A stretch of DNA of 49,600 bases from contig BDIU01000536.1 of assembly GCA_002118135.1 (NCBI GenBank), positions 1 to 49,600 on the forward strand, in the 5' to 3' direction. The notes under the pieces are model-generated. The model was not told the DNA's origin. It searched no databases and was given only the letters and a program-made list of their open reading frames with translations. The stretch is from Trebouxia sp. TZW2008 (Eukaryota > Chlorophyta > Trebouxiophyceae > Trebouxiales > Trebouxiaceae). Both the position numbers and the translations under genes were made by a program. This document shows, piece after piece, positions 11,581 to 22,690 of the stretch (within the stretch, counting starts at the first letter, position 1; the number at the start of each line of letters is the position of its first letter).

Positions 11581-13056
11581 CAACACAACCCTGTGTGCAG
11601 AGCTGGCAGCCTAGCACATGGGCAAAGTCTCATCTCATTCTACATCTGCAGCCACAGTCGTTAGAGTATTTGTGTTACAGCAAGCTGCAGTTTGATGCAG
11701 TGATCATCAGCCCGTTGAGCTGTACAGTCATTGGCCTGCATTGGTACCAACAGGTGGCAAGACACAACAAGCAACTGGAAGATGACTCATGCTCACCGTG
11801 GTGGACTCAAGAGGCAGCCCACTGCCACTGCAATGGATAAAGTAGCGACCCATATACATGTATCAGGACTTGCACTATTAGCTGGCTGGGCCAGAAGTCA
11901 AAGGTGATGAAGCATCGCTCATGAAGTCTGAGATGGCATCCGGTCAACTCAAGTGCAAGTATTGACCATGAATCTGTTTACGAAGCTTACCTGGAATGAA
12001 AGCGGGATGGGTTTGACGTTATGAACAACGTTGCAGTTTATTATTGTGATCAGGCTGCTATACCAAAGCCAATCTGACGTCTTATTTTGCTCATTTGCAA
12101 GGCTTAGCTGTTGGGTCTGCCTAGAAAGATCAGTGAAAGCTCATGATCGATCTGCTAATCAGCGCCAAAGCTGTTGATCTGGCTAAAACAGCTTGCGTTC
12201 TTCGGCAGGTGACGCGAACAGGATATAGCAGTAATGTGATCCTAATGCTGTTGCTACAGCAGCAGCTCGGGTCAAGATGCATTGCAATGTGCCACGCTTC
12301 CTGTTTCAGGCAGGGCAATCGCCTCACACGCTCTGAGTTCGAGCATGATCTCACTGCATGACAAGGCATGATCTGGATTGGTCATGTAACGGATGAATGG
12401 CATAAACACCCTGAAACGCTGGCGCCATGGCAGTCTTGGAAGCCTCAAATTGTAGATGTTGGGCTTACAATGCCAGCAACTTACGTAGAAGCGGGCTGAC
12501 AACAGCGCAGCTAGCTAAGGGGAGCTTAAGCCATTTCAGTGATCATCCCAAGCCATTTAGTCATTTAAGCCTGATTTTGTACACGTGCAGGGTCACATGC
12601 CAATGGCACTAGTGAGGACACGTCATTTTGAGCGCAGATTTGCCAAATCTTCCTGTAAGATGAGTGGACAGGATATTCGTACTCAAGGTGTACTTGCAGC
12701 AGCACGAGCTAGCAAGTGGTCGCTGATCCCAATTCGTGGGGAGCCAGCCCATTCAGGCTTGAGGTGTCGCATACGGGCCGTTTGATGATGCGCAAGGCTT
12801 TGCAAGCGACCTGCAGCAGGTTTGCAGCTACTTGCTTGACTTCGTTGTGGTGCCGACACTGGTAGCCGTTGTAGCGGAGCTTGACGATGCCTGTGCGAGC
12901 GGGCTGTCAAGCACTCCCATGAGGTATTGGCGGTGCGATGGATCAGTTGTTTGCGCTCTTGCGCTGCTGACCTGAAAAGCGGTTTCACTGCGACAAACTG
13001 GTCTGCAGCAAGTCCGCAGTGCTGCAGCAAGCAAAGCGTCAAGCGCTGGTGACCTG
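11581..13056. other. Intergenic region between epimerase and AP2-domain gene
   Basis: No gene recognised up to about 12.66 kb. From about 12660 to 13050 the sequence becomes CpG-rich and an open frame (residues FDDAQGFASDLQQVC, VVVPTLVAVVAELDDAC) has coding-like composition. It ends at a TGA near 12972 and is not connected in frame to the AP2 exons. It may be 5' UTR, an upstream exon with unseen splicing, or chance. Confidence 0.4.
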
Positions 13057-14382
13057 ATGGCGCAGCAGACTGATGCGAGCGACAGCCGAGCTGCGGCTGA
13101 GGTAACGGCCTGCTGGCCTGGACAGGTTCAACGGCTGCAAGCCTGGAGCAGTGTTCAGCTCATGTCCGCGATCAACTCTCGCGATCACTGCGTGCGCGTG
13201 TGCAGGCGATCAAGGCAACGAACTCAGGTCCAGCAGTCAGCGCTGCAAAGAGGCGCAACAGCGTGAAACGCCGCTCAAGAGTCTCCGTCAAGTCTGCTCC
13301 GACAAAGTCCCGTCTCAGGAGCTCGCACGGCCGCAGCTCTTGCTTCAGGGGCGTGACGCAACACAGGTGCATGACTGGCTTGCTTGTTAGAGGGGAAATA
13401 CTTGCTTGGAAGACCTCAGGGCTGTGCAGAATCGTCATCTTCACTCCCAACAACACTTGCTGTGACAGACTGCAAACGCACGTGTCACAATATCCAAGTC
13501 AGCTTACAAAGCCACATTGTGTGCGCTGAGCCTCTGGGATGGTGACTGTCACAGTTGCTGTTGCTGTCCAGTTCACGCACTTTGGCATCAAGGCCAGATG
13601 CACAGGCCTGCAGGTGACTGCAATTGCAGAAGCTCAATTGGTCGACACCACAAACTGTGCTTCTTATCTGCAGTGCTTCTTATCTGCAGGCGCACAAAGA
13701 AATGGGAGGCTCACATTTGGGACGATCACCGCCAGATATATCTAGGTATGCTCGGGCATGATGATTGCAGTTCTGCATCTACAGCACTGATGCCTCAATC
13801 AGGGCATCAACATCATTCCAGAGTACATTCTGAGCAGTAAGTGTATGACAACTCAGGCCAACAGCGCATTCACAGTCATGACGACCCTCAAAGTTGCCAT
13901 GCAAAGCAACAATAGCAAAGCTGATGATAACACTTGTCTGGTCTCACAGTTGCCATGGCTCCCAGACTTGTCACGCATGGTCAGAACAGCAAAGTAAATC
14001 TTTTGCGTGATGCTTAGCATGTGAGTTTGACAGCGAAGAACACGCTGCAAAAGCGTTTTCACATTGATGCCCCACAGACTTGTCGGCACAGCAACAACAG
14101 CAATTTCAGTGTTCTGCATGATGCTGTGCAGGTGGTTTGACAGATAACAAGATGCTGCAAGAGATAAGTCACAGCTGTCATGGCTCGAAGACTTGGTATG
14201 CACAACAAAAAAGGCAAAAGCGACCTTCTTCTTGATGCTGTGCAGGTGGTTTTGATAGCGAAGAAGATGCTGCAAGAGCTCATGATATCATGGCCCTCAA
14301 GTGCAGGGGTGACAACGGTCTCACAAACTACAGCCAGAATGACTATGCAGCGCTTTTGCCAGAGCTTGACAAGACCTCAAAG
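13057..14382 (+). CDS. AP2/ERF-domain transcription regulator (5' part)
   Basis: Exons 13057-13101, 13206-13366, 13690-13745 and 14246-14382 close in frame (399 nt, 133 residues, ending in phase 0 at a GTGCAC donor). The N-terminus MAQQTDASDSRAAAE is followed by an Arg/Lys-rich stretch (nuclear-localisation-like). A complete AP2 domain follows: SSCFRGVTQHRRTKKWEAHIW, DDHRQIYLGGFDSEEDAARAHDI, MALKCRGDNGLTNYSQNDY. The YLG and RAYD-type elements and the WEAHIWD strand match plant AP2/ANT-type domains, which bind DNA in the nucleus. The start at 13057 is the first ATG in phase with the exon; an upstream exon cannot be excluded. A second AP2 domain was not found, although exon fragments around 14.95-15.41 kb (GPDTNVCNK; YNVSALQDEVRKLI) could be the end of one. 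The gene probably continues beyond 14382. Confidence 0.8.
13658..13689. repeat. Duplicated 3' splice site (16 bp x 2)
   Basis: TGCTTCTTATCTGCAG occurs twice back to back immediately before exon 3 of the AP2-domain gene, giving two identical acceptors 16 nt apart. Only the second gives the correct reading frame. Confidence 0.9.
14010..14172 (+). pseudogene. Two decayed copies of the AP2-domain exon start
   Basis: Upstream of the real exon (14246), the sequence at 14021 translates as EFDSEEHAAKAF then a stop, against GFDSEEDAARAHDI in the real exon. A second copy from 14132 preserves GCAG and the following nucleotides but is frame-broken. Spacing is about 111-114 bp, and intron sequence is included in the repeat unit. 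Neither copy has a usable exon end. Confidence 0.8.
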
Positions 14383-16504
14383 GTGCACTTGTCTTTTCAC
14401 CTGACATCAGAGTCTGCATCTGCTCCCAGACTATCGTGTGCAGTTTTGCTTAGCTGAGGGAATGCAGCTTGAAGTATCCTTCTCATACAAAGTAGAGCTC
14501 TGCACAGCAGCAAGTTTGCTTTGCATGATCTCATGACTTATGTACAATGCTCACGCATAACCCCTGAAACACATTCATGTGCTTTGTACCTGGAGTTGCA
14601 GTCTTGACGCTTGACGACATTGGACAGCATACATAAAAAAACACCTGTGGTATCAGAGCACAGGGTGCACACTGCTATGTTCGTAAACTGTCAAGCTTGC
14701 CAAAGTCCCTGCAGCTTAGCTGATGCTTTGTGTCCAACGTGGTGAAGTGAAGCAAAGCTGCAACTTTCTGCTTTTGGAGACAAAGCATCAGCTAAGCTGC
14801 AGGGAGATGTGCAACTTTGACACTTTGCAACCACGCAACCATGCAAGTTCAGCTTGCAACAAGGGGTGCTCCTCTGCAGCAAGTGATTGCACACAATACC
14901 GGCATAATGCATGCCATTGATGCAAACAAGGTGCCCTACAGCATGTGCGAAGCCTGTTGAGACAAACCAATGCCATACCAGTCAGCGCTCTTGCGCTCAA
15001 GATTGCTGTGCTCACGGGTCCTGACACTAATGTCTGCAACAAACTAGTCACTACAAGCAGGTAGCGTGTGACTCACACAATTGAAGTCTTCCTTGTAAGC
15101 ACAGCCGCCGCCAGCAGCGTTCCTCTTTCCCGCATGACTTATACTGAGCGCCACAGCATTGACCAGTCATGGGTGTCGTGCATGTAATCGATCATGCTCA
15201 GCATGCAGTCTCATATTTTCCTTACGCAGCTTGCCATGGGTTCAGCAGCCCATCCGCCTGATGGCGCTCTATCATTCAGTTCTGAATGTCTGCCTGCAAC
15301 CTACAGACTGTTACAATGTCAGTGCTTTGCAGGATGAAGTCAGGAAGCTCATCATGTCAAGAAGACTGCCGTCAGCGCCTGACAGCAGCAGTCCTGTCAA
15401 AATCAAGGTACAGCAGCTCAGCACCTGTAGTCTGTTGCTGTAGCAGCTTGACCAGCTTGTGTGTCTTGAAAGTTGCATGTAGCTGAAGGCATGCCTTGTT
15501 GTGTTTGCCAGAGCTGAGCTGAATGCCAAGTCAGCTGTGTCCATAACGGCTGCAGTTGAAGTATGGTGCCATGACACTGCTGCTCAGACCCTGCCACCAC
15601 TTCTGCAGTCTTGCAGGCTCCTGCTGGTATGCTGATGAGTGCAGAGCTTTCATTGCAGCAGGCAGCACACCTCAGCAGCACTGATGCTTTGACTGCTAAA
15701 CTGCTGTCATGTCATCATGCAGTGCACGACTGCTTGGCTTCAAATGTTCTGTTTCTGTGAAGGGCCGCAAAGGAGCAGCCAGGAAAGCCCGTTCAGATGA
15801 CTCCAAGCACAGCTTCCTAGGATTGCTGAACGCTTCAGAAGATGAATCACCAGCTGTTAGCACTCCTGCTGTTGCTGCAGCTCCCCAGTTCAGAGCACCT
15901 GACACTACAGGCACATCCTGCAAAGATGTAAGGCGCAGTCGCAAAACCATGGCCCCCTTGCATTCACCCCTTTGTACACGGCATTGCTGTTGCATGCAGT
16001 TTCATGGACGGTGCATTCTCGCGGGTTGCAGAGATTTTCAAAATTGCCCCTGACAAGCCAAACAAATGTGCTGCAGTAGCACGGCCAACAGTGCATTGCA
16101 GTACAGTCCACCTCAACCTCAGCTTTATATAGTGCTGTAACGATCCTTCTGCCACCGACCTGTTGATTCACCATTTGCCACCTTAACCCCTTGGCTAAAA
16201 CAGGGGGGTCCAATGTGGACCCATTAATTCCGTTTCCCGTGTAACTCAACCGTCACAGCGCTGTACTTACATAATTACCAGGTGCAGCATGCATGTGCTT
16301 GCTCCTGATGAAAGGACGTGGATCAACAGTTAAGCTGCCCTGCTGTCTGTCTTGACGTCAGTGCCGGGCGACAGCACTACTGCTGAGGCTGGTTCGTGTG
16401 GCCTATCGATGTGACTTCTTCTCTATGTGGCTTCCCAATGTGGTTTCTCGACATGGCTTCTCAAAGTGGCTTGTTTATATGCTTTACCGATGTGGCTTGT
16501 TGAC
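14383..16504 (+). other. Probable further exons, structure unresolved
   Basis: Several segments look coding but could not be chained. These are roughly 14941-15043 (LLRQTNAIPVSALALKIAVL), up to 15407 (VSALQDEVRKLIMSRRLP, donor GTACAG), 15513-15580 (AELNAKSAVSITAAVEVW) and 15723-15927 (VSVKGRKGAARKARSDDSK, SFLGLLNASEDESPAVST, donor GTAAGG). The last one exits in phase 0, compatible with joining the exon at 16523. They most likely link the AP2 exons to the low-complexity 3' part as one gene, but two genes remain possible. Confidence 0.4.
14689..14821. repeat. Near-perfect foldback hairpin
   Basis: Arms 14706-14737 and 14774-14805 are reverse complements over 32 bp with one mismatch (CTGCAGCTTAGCTGATGC against GCATCAGCTAAGCTGCAG at the core), with a 36-nt loop. 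Weaker pairing extends outward to about 14689 and 14821. Confidence 0.9.
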
Positions 16505-16515
16505 ATGGCGACCTG
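16390..16515. repeat. Short tandem repeat around ATGTGGCTT
   Basis: About eight degenerate units of 13-17 bp with the core (A/C)ATGTGGCTT lie immediately upstream of, and run into, the exon at 16523. Confidence 0.7.
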
Positions 16516-18759
16516 GCTGCAGGACACAAGCTTGCTGCAAGGTGCACCCATCAGCAGCCCTGTGACAATGCTTATGGGTTTGGCACAGCCCCAGCATGAA
16601 CCCTGCCTAAGCCCTTTTGATGAGCCCTGCAGCAACCCCCTGCTGGACATATTCAGCAGCCACAACTTTGCTGCTGCTCCCCAGTCAACCCCTACCTCAA
16701 GCAACCAGACCCATGTCTTCAAAGACTCCTTGGCCAGCCATGAGCGATTGACCTGCTCAGCTCCAGATCCCCATAAGCTGACAAGTGATTTGGCAACTTT
16801 TCAGACCAAGATTGCAACAGACAATTCCAGCATGCAGCATAAATTGAATTTTGGCAATGGCTATAGCTTTCCTATCCCTGATGTAAGCAGATTTGAATCT
16901 TTAGGGCATGTTCAGAACAGCCCTTGCCCTAGCCCTCAAGGGCGTTTCTGGGACGGCCCTGGGCCTCAAGGGCGTTTCCAGGATTGCCCCAATACCTGCC
17001 ATCCTGCTACGTTTAATGCAAACAGGCAGACAGACTTCTGGCAGAGTCAAGACACAGAACTGAATGTAGTCAGGCCAAACACAGCAGACCTTGATATTAC
17101 CGCTGCCTATCATCAGTGCCTAGATGACAGTGTCCACAGCGTGGCAATAATCGCCAATCCAGCCATAGGCTTAGGCGCGCATCAAATGCACGCTGACCTG
17201 CACACGGACATGGATCATCCACTAGACTCAGGCCTGCCGCAGTACACAGAGCAGTGGCAAACAGATTCCACTGCAGACAGAAGATATGCCCCTTCACCTG
17301 ACACTCAATCCTCTCAGGCTGGGCTTTACAAGATGGACAGGCCACATTATGCTTCATCCAGGCAGACTGAGATGACTGCCTGGCAAATTGCATCAGGTGT
17401 GTGCTGTGCACTGTGCCTGTTGTCATCGCACATGCACCCTTGCAAATTCGTTTCACGTTCTCATTGCTTGCTGATGCTGATGGCCAATGTGACACTAGAC
17501 AAGTGGCTGACATGAAAGTCAGCTTCCAAAATGTTGCGCCTGAACTGTGCATGCATGCATATGCCCATATGCCTGCTCTTGCAAAGCTGACATCACATGG
17601 TCTCTGGTTGGCTGGGGCAGAACGCCAGTCCTCGCTGCACACTTAAGTGCTTTGCATGGCGCAACTGTGGACATGGCTTGTGAAATCTGAACAGCATTTC
17701 AGCATGCATAGCATGACAAGTATGTTCTGTCAGCGTGGAAGCATACAACTGCTCACCAACACAATCAGCAATGATGGACAACTATTGCAGAGCTATCGCC
17801 ACAAACTTTATGTTCATGTGCTGCAGGGTTGCCACTTGTGACTTCCCCTGAACTGGAGCACAGACCCCAATCAGCGACCTTACAGCTGCAGAACTTGGCA
17901 TATGCAGATGCTGTGAGCTCTGTTGACCGTTCGCTCCTGCTGAAGCGCAGCATGACTGCAAACTTGAACGATTACTGGCCTGCAAAGGCTTCACAGAGAA
18001 ATGCAGGTGCAACCATATGCATTGTTTGCACAGCTTAGTGCCTGCGCCTCATCATCAACATTGCAAACAGTGTTGCGCGCATGGAACTTTGCATAGCGCA
18101 GCCAGACAAACATTCAGCAGCTCTGTGGACCACTTGTAGTTCCTCAAGCACAGCATGGCTGCAAGCTACAACACATTGTGGCCTGCAAAGGCTTCACAGA
18201 GAGCAACCGATGCATTGAGTGCACAGCTTGTTGCCTGTGCCTCATAACCAATAGTGCATACAGTGTTGCATGCATGCAAGCTACACAGCGCAGCCAGCCA
18301 GGCAACCATACAACAGCCCTGCTCTGCACACTCAGCATGCTGTACAGCTATGAGTGCTGTTGACCACTTGCTGCTCCTGAAGCACAGCATGGCTGCAACG
18401 CTCAATACATGATGGCTTGCAAAGGCTTCAAAGAGAACTGCAGGTGCAATCATATGCAGTGCTTACACAGCTTGTTGCCCATATTCTGTCGCCTTCAGGC
18501 CATACAATGTTTGCATGGAACCTACACAGCGCAGCCAGCAAACCATCCAGCAGTTTGCAATGCACACTCAGCATGCTGCACAGCTGACTTTGTTGCTCAA
18601 ATCTCATAGTGAGCTCACCCAACATGGTTGTCACATATGCTTTGTGTTTCTTCAGGGACTAGTCCACAGCTCAAACCCTTGTTTCTTTCAAGCTTTGATG
18701 CTCCAGACCCAACAGCAGTCTCCCCAATAACTGCGCGCTGGCCAGCAGTAGGATCATAA
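16505..18759 (+). CDS. Low-complexity protein; likely 3' part of the AP2-domain gene
   Basis: Three exons close in frame: 16523-17396, 17827-18006 and 18656-18759 (stop TAA), all with GT-AG introns. The reading frame is also open upstream to an ATG at 16505 (MATWLQDTSLLQ), so this could be an independent gene start. The alternative is an acceptor after CTGCAG at 16522, continuing from the exon at 15723-15927. The product is rich in Ser, Pro, Gln, Asn and His, without recognisable folded domains. It contains a short tandem duplication, PQGRFWDGPGPQGRFQDCP. The C-terminus reads SFDAPDPTAVSPITARW. Composition of this kind is common in activation regions of transcription regulators, which fits the neighbouring AP2 domain; that link is inference. 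Confidence 0.6.
17922..18600. repeat. Tandem triplication (about 200-235 bp) covering an exon end
   Basis: Three copies begin near 17922, 18124 and 18356. The first contains the real 3' end of exon 17827-18006. The others translate as VDHL-stop-FLKHSMAASYNTLW and VDHLLLLKHSMAATLNT-stop, against VDRSLLLKRSMTANLNDYW in the exon. Intron sequence downstream is duplicated as well. Confidence 0.9.
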
Positions 18760-19160
18760 TTGTATTGTGAAGCCCTATGGCAACAACAGACCAAGCTGCC
18801 AGCTATCAGCAGCAGAATCAAAGCGCCAGGTATTGGGCAGCGGCGCTAATGTCAGACCAGAGCTTCTTTATTGGTTTATACTCAGTGAGCTGTGTAAGCT
18901 CATACTGAGGTCTTGGGTTCAACTACAACAGGCACACAGCACACTCTAAGGCGTCCATTGCAATTTTAGAGCGATGCAGCACACTGTGGGTGCTATGGGA
19001 ACAACACACCAAGCCATCAGCAGTGTTAAGCGCCAGGAATCTGGCAAGGGCAGTATTGTCACAACACATTTGTTTGCTGGTTAATGCTCAATGGGCTGTA
19101 TAAGCTCCCTCTGAGGTCCTGGGTTCAAGTACATTAGTCACACAGCACTCTCTCATGAGT
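18755..19160 (+). repeat. Tandem tRNA-like (SINE-type?) units
   Basis: Two copies of about 200 bp. Each contains a block resembling Pol III promoter boxes: A-box-like CTCAGTGAGCTG and GCTCAATGGGCTG, and B-box-like GGGTTCAACTA and GGGTTCAAGTA about 45 nt downstream. Both are followed by a conserved CACACAGCA tail. They do not fold into a full tRNA. Confidence 0.45.
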
Positions 19161-21188
19161 CAAGTGCAAGTATAGATTGATACAGCACACTGTGGGTGTA
19201 TGGGTTGTGTCAATAGTCAACAAGTGTCCATATTCTGCCTTCTGAAGATCATGTGTTGCTGGTTACTGCTGTTCCAGAACAGTTGGCTTGAGTTGAGCAT
19301 CTTCAGTTTGGGGAAAGGGTAGCGGGCATGAGGGGTTGACAAGCGTTTGCTTTCCGATTGGCGGTAGTCGTGGAAATTAGGTCTGCAGCTACAACTGCAC
19401 ATTGGGTGTTGGCAAGGGCCATCAGACAACATGGGACATCATGGGGTTGAGTATGTGGTGAAAGCACCTTTCTCAATGGCACTGTTGTGCACAGGGTGTA
19501 TCGGGTGAACCAAACTAGCCATAAGCATTGTGAAACGCTAAAGCATTGTGCAGTGACTCAAAACAGGGGACAAGGGTGTGCCAGGAAGGGCGCTGTGTAT
19601 TGTCACCAACTGACCTGCACCGTTAGGGGTGGCGCTAGTGTTATGCTAGTGGACTACACAGATAGCAGGCTGGTGCCACCCCTGAACTTGTATTTGCACC
19701 ATTTTAAAGGTGACAGCTGCAGGGTTGAGGGCTCTTCTATGCTTTGCAGCTTTTGCGATTAGCTAAGTAGCTGATCATGAGTCAGTGTCAAACTGAGGAG
19801 CACTTCTGTGTATACTGTTTTGCTGTGGACGGTTCAAGTAGCGTATGTACTAGTATAGTGTATGAGTCAAGCAGCAAACCAGTAGAGCATTGAATCCTGC
19901 TCCAAATTTTGCCAATCTTGAAAGCTTTGTCCAAGAGACGCCATCACAATGTAGGCTCCAGTTCTGAAAGGTTTGTCAAAGAGACGCCATCACAATGCAG
20001 GCGCAGTCTTAGACTCAGTCCATTGGGTGCCGCATTGCTGTTGCTAGGCTAGTCAAGCTCTAGACTTATGCTGTTCGTCCCAGAAAGGAAGCCTGTCTGT
20101 AGTGTATATATAGATCATGATGGCATTGCCTTAAAATTCAAGGGGACTCTGTAATATAGCATGATCTCCTTACATCATGGCAGTCATGCCTGTTGCTGTC
20201 TTGACAGCATGCCGGACTGCCCAAGTGACTGAAGCGCACCACCAAAAACGATCGTTACAAATGGCATAAACTGCTTGACAATGTTGAATCACTCTAAAAT
20301 GCAATTCTACAGCAATTTACGACAAGCCATTACAGCATATTACTTGCGCGATCGTTGCCCAACGTAACATGTATGAGCTGGCAACGTGAACTGCATATCT
20401 GGTTTGGCGCGCCCATTTGTGGCTGGAACAGCAAAAGGAGCGCAACAATTGCCTGGCAAATCAGCAGTTGTTTCCATTTTGCCGGGTGATCGTCTTCAGT
20501 ATCAATCACATGGGCGCCACATGCTGTCCCACTCGACGAAAAACGCTCGAAGTCGAAACTGGCCATCACGAAACAAGCAACAGCTGGCGCAGCGGAAGCT
20601 AGAGTCGACAGCGCTGATACAGAAGCTTGCGGCTGCTCCTAGCTGCAGCCTCGCAAGTTATCGACACCGCTGAGTTTCGGTTTTGCCGAAGCCGTGCCCT
20701 CTTGATCTTTTGCAGAGCTTCACCAACTGTGCAGCGCGTTCCTGACCACGCTGGCCCCCTTTTGCAATTGCGCAGCCAGAGCCAGGTCCAACCAAAGTTC
20801 CGGTGAGTTGTTGTCACATCGAATGCATGCGTGAGTCAACAGCCGGCTGTGCCGGCTGCTGAGCGCCCAACTTGCATCAGCTGATCACGACGGCGCTACA
20901 ACACTTACCGCTCACACGGTTACTGCTCTCCAATGTTGAGCGTGAATGTCTTCTCATGGCTGATCTTTGGACACTGCAGGCGCCTTTGTGCCAGCCTATA
21001 GCGCTACGACACGACTATCGAGCCGGCTGTGAGGGATTGTATTGCTGGTACGCCTGGCGGCTTTCTTGCTATTCCTGCGTGTGACCACTCGTGGCACTGC
21101 ACTGCTTCTCGTACGTTCCATTAAGTATTAAACCTGCAGCTTATGCAACCGGCTTTATGCACAGACTTGCTCAGTGGCACCATTCTGT
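18760..21188. other. Gene-poor interval with repeats
   Basis: Contains the tRNA-like tandem units (18755-19160) and a 45-bp direct repeat (19918-20003). From about 20380 to 20820 a CpG-rich stretch resembles the 5' regions of the other genes. On the minus strand an ATG at 20566 opens about 78 codons (MASFDFERFSSSGTAC, then a hydrophobic run AIVALLLLF), possibly a first exon of an unrecognised minus-strand gene. I could not find further exons. Confidence 0.4.
19918..20003. repeat. Direct repeat, about 45 bp x 2
   Basis: Two adjacent copies share AGAGACGCCATCACAATG with flanking similarity (CTTGAAAGCTTTGTC versus TCTGAAAGGTTTGTC). Confidence 0.85.
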
Positions 21189-22690
21189 ATGATCCAACTT
21201 TGCCAACTAAAGCCAGCTGCTTTTACAGGCCTTCTCATGCAAATGGATCTACCAAACACTGTGCCCAAGGTCATCATTCCAGCAACCTCCAGCTTTTTAG
21301 ACGAAAACCTGAGCCCCAAAAACAGATGTTCAATACCAAATGAATGCCCTGGAGCCCCTAGGCGCCAACCTATTCGCTCCTTCAATAACAATGATGCTGC
21401 CAGACGCTCAAAGCGCAAGATCAGCTGTTTACGTGACGCAGCAGCTGAGGCTTTCATGCCACATGCACAAGATCCAGTGCATCTGGCTGCTGATGGAGGG
21501 GCTGCCATACCTGACGTTGCATCAGACGGGTCACCGATCAAGAGCATGACCGAGATGCTGTTGGGCTTACAACAGCCAGTGCCCCAGGTTGCTTATCCTA
21601 TTGAAGTATCGGGACCCTTCACCAAAATTACAGATCACACTTTTGTCCACCAAGGTACTATAGCATTGCCTCCATGTCTGACTGCATTGGACTGCCATCA
21701 CAATGCTATCATGTGGTTTGAGTCCAACACAACCTATGCCGACCTTCTGTTATCATGCTGGTCAAAGCCTGTGTTTGTGAAAGAGAGCAACCCAGACATG
21801 TCAAGTGCAATGACAGCATGCTTGCAAGCCAAATGTGAGACTTGCATGTGATAAAACCAAGCCAGAGAATTGAACATGTGGCCACCTGCAGGTACATGCT
21901 ACAAACAAACAGACGAAGCCCAGCAGGCACTTTTCACATCAGAAGACCTGTTCATGAGGTCATTCAAGCGTGCACGTGGCGACCGCAGAACCTCACAAGA
22001 CAGCAACGCCTCCAGCACACATACGGATATGGTTTTTCATGTGCTTGAAGGCCAAGCTGACTCTGATGATTACCAGGAGGTGAGTATGCAGTCTACACAT
22101 GCATGCATAGCTTGATGACATTCAATCATGTATGCATAGCTTGATGACATTGACTCAAGTGTGCATAGCTTGAATACATTTGATCATGCATGCGTAGCTT
22201 GATAACAGGCAATCATGCATGCATAGCTTGATGACAGTCAATAATGTATGCATAGCTTGTTGACAGTCAACTTTGCATGTATAGCTTGATGACAGTCAAA
22301 CATGTGGTGAAAGGACGTTTGCTTCATGCTGTCATGTTTGCACTTCACTCGTGACTGTCAAGAGCTACATGTGTTGAAGCTTGCACACTCCACACCAACA
22401 GCAAACACGTTGCAAGCTCACCGCTTGTGCTCATATTGCAAGACTGCCAGTACTGTCGTATACCAGTCCAGTCAGGTGGTCCAATCAGTCACATCTGGCT
22501 CCCTACTTTGCGTGTTGAGTTGTATCTATTGATATGTGCAGGGTGAATTATGTCAGAGGACTACCTTTCCAGGCCACCCTGGTTTCCAATACTGATGCAG
22601 AAGCTACCGCCTACCTTGATATTGTGGCCAGCAGCACACCAAAACCAATGCTATTGATCTTCCCAATGGATGTCCAAACTGTCCTGCCTT
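21189..22690 (+). CDS. Unrecognised protein gene
   Basis: Exon up to 21834 (donor GTGAGA) joins in phase to 21892-22079 (donor GTGAGT). Candidate starts are the ATG at 21189 or 21237 (MQMDLPNTVPKVII). Features include a basic stretch ARRSKRKISCLRDAAAEA (nuclear-localisation-like), GSPIKSMTEMLLGLQQPVP, LLSCWSKPVFVKES, and in exon 2 AQQALFTSEDLFMRSFKRAR. A final exon near 22541 is likely: the frame reading VNYVRGLPFQATLV ... MDVQTVLP ends in TAG at about 22690 but is not in phase with a simple AG acceptor at 22541, so the last junction is unresolved. The intron 22080-22540 holds a seven-unit minisatellite. I do not recognise the family. Confidence 0.5.
22100..22308. repeat. Intronic minisatellite, 29 bp x 7
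   Basis: Seven tandem copies of TGCATAGCTTGATGACA plus about 12 variable bases, contiguous without spacers, inside the intron after 22079. Confidence 0.95.

Noticed and set aside
14383..16500. Second AP2 domain
   Set aside because: No RGV...WEA..YLG pattern found; only fragments that might be its end.
19078..19140. Functional tRNA gene
   Set aside because: Boxes are present but acceptor and anticodon stems do not form.
22100..22308. CRISPR-like array
   Set aside because: Units are contiguous and diverged with no unique spacers, and the context is eukaryotic.
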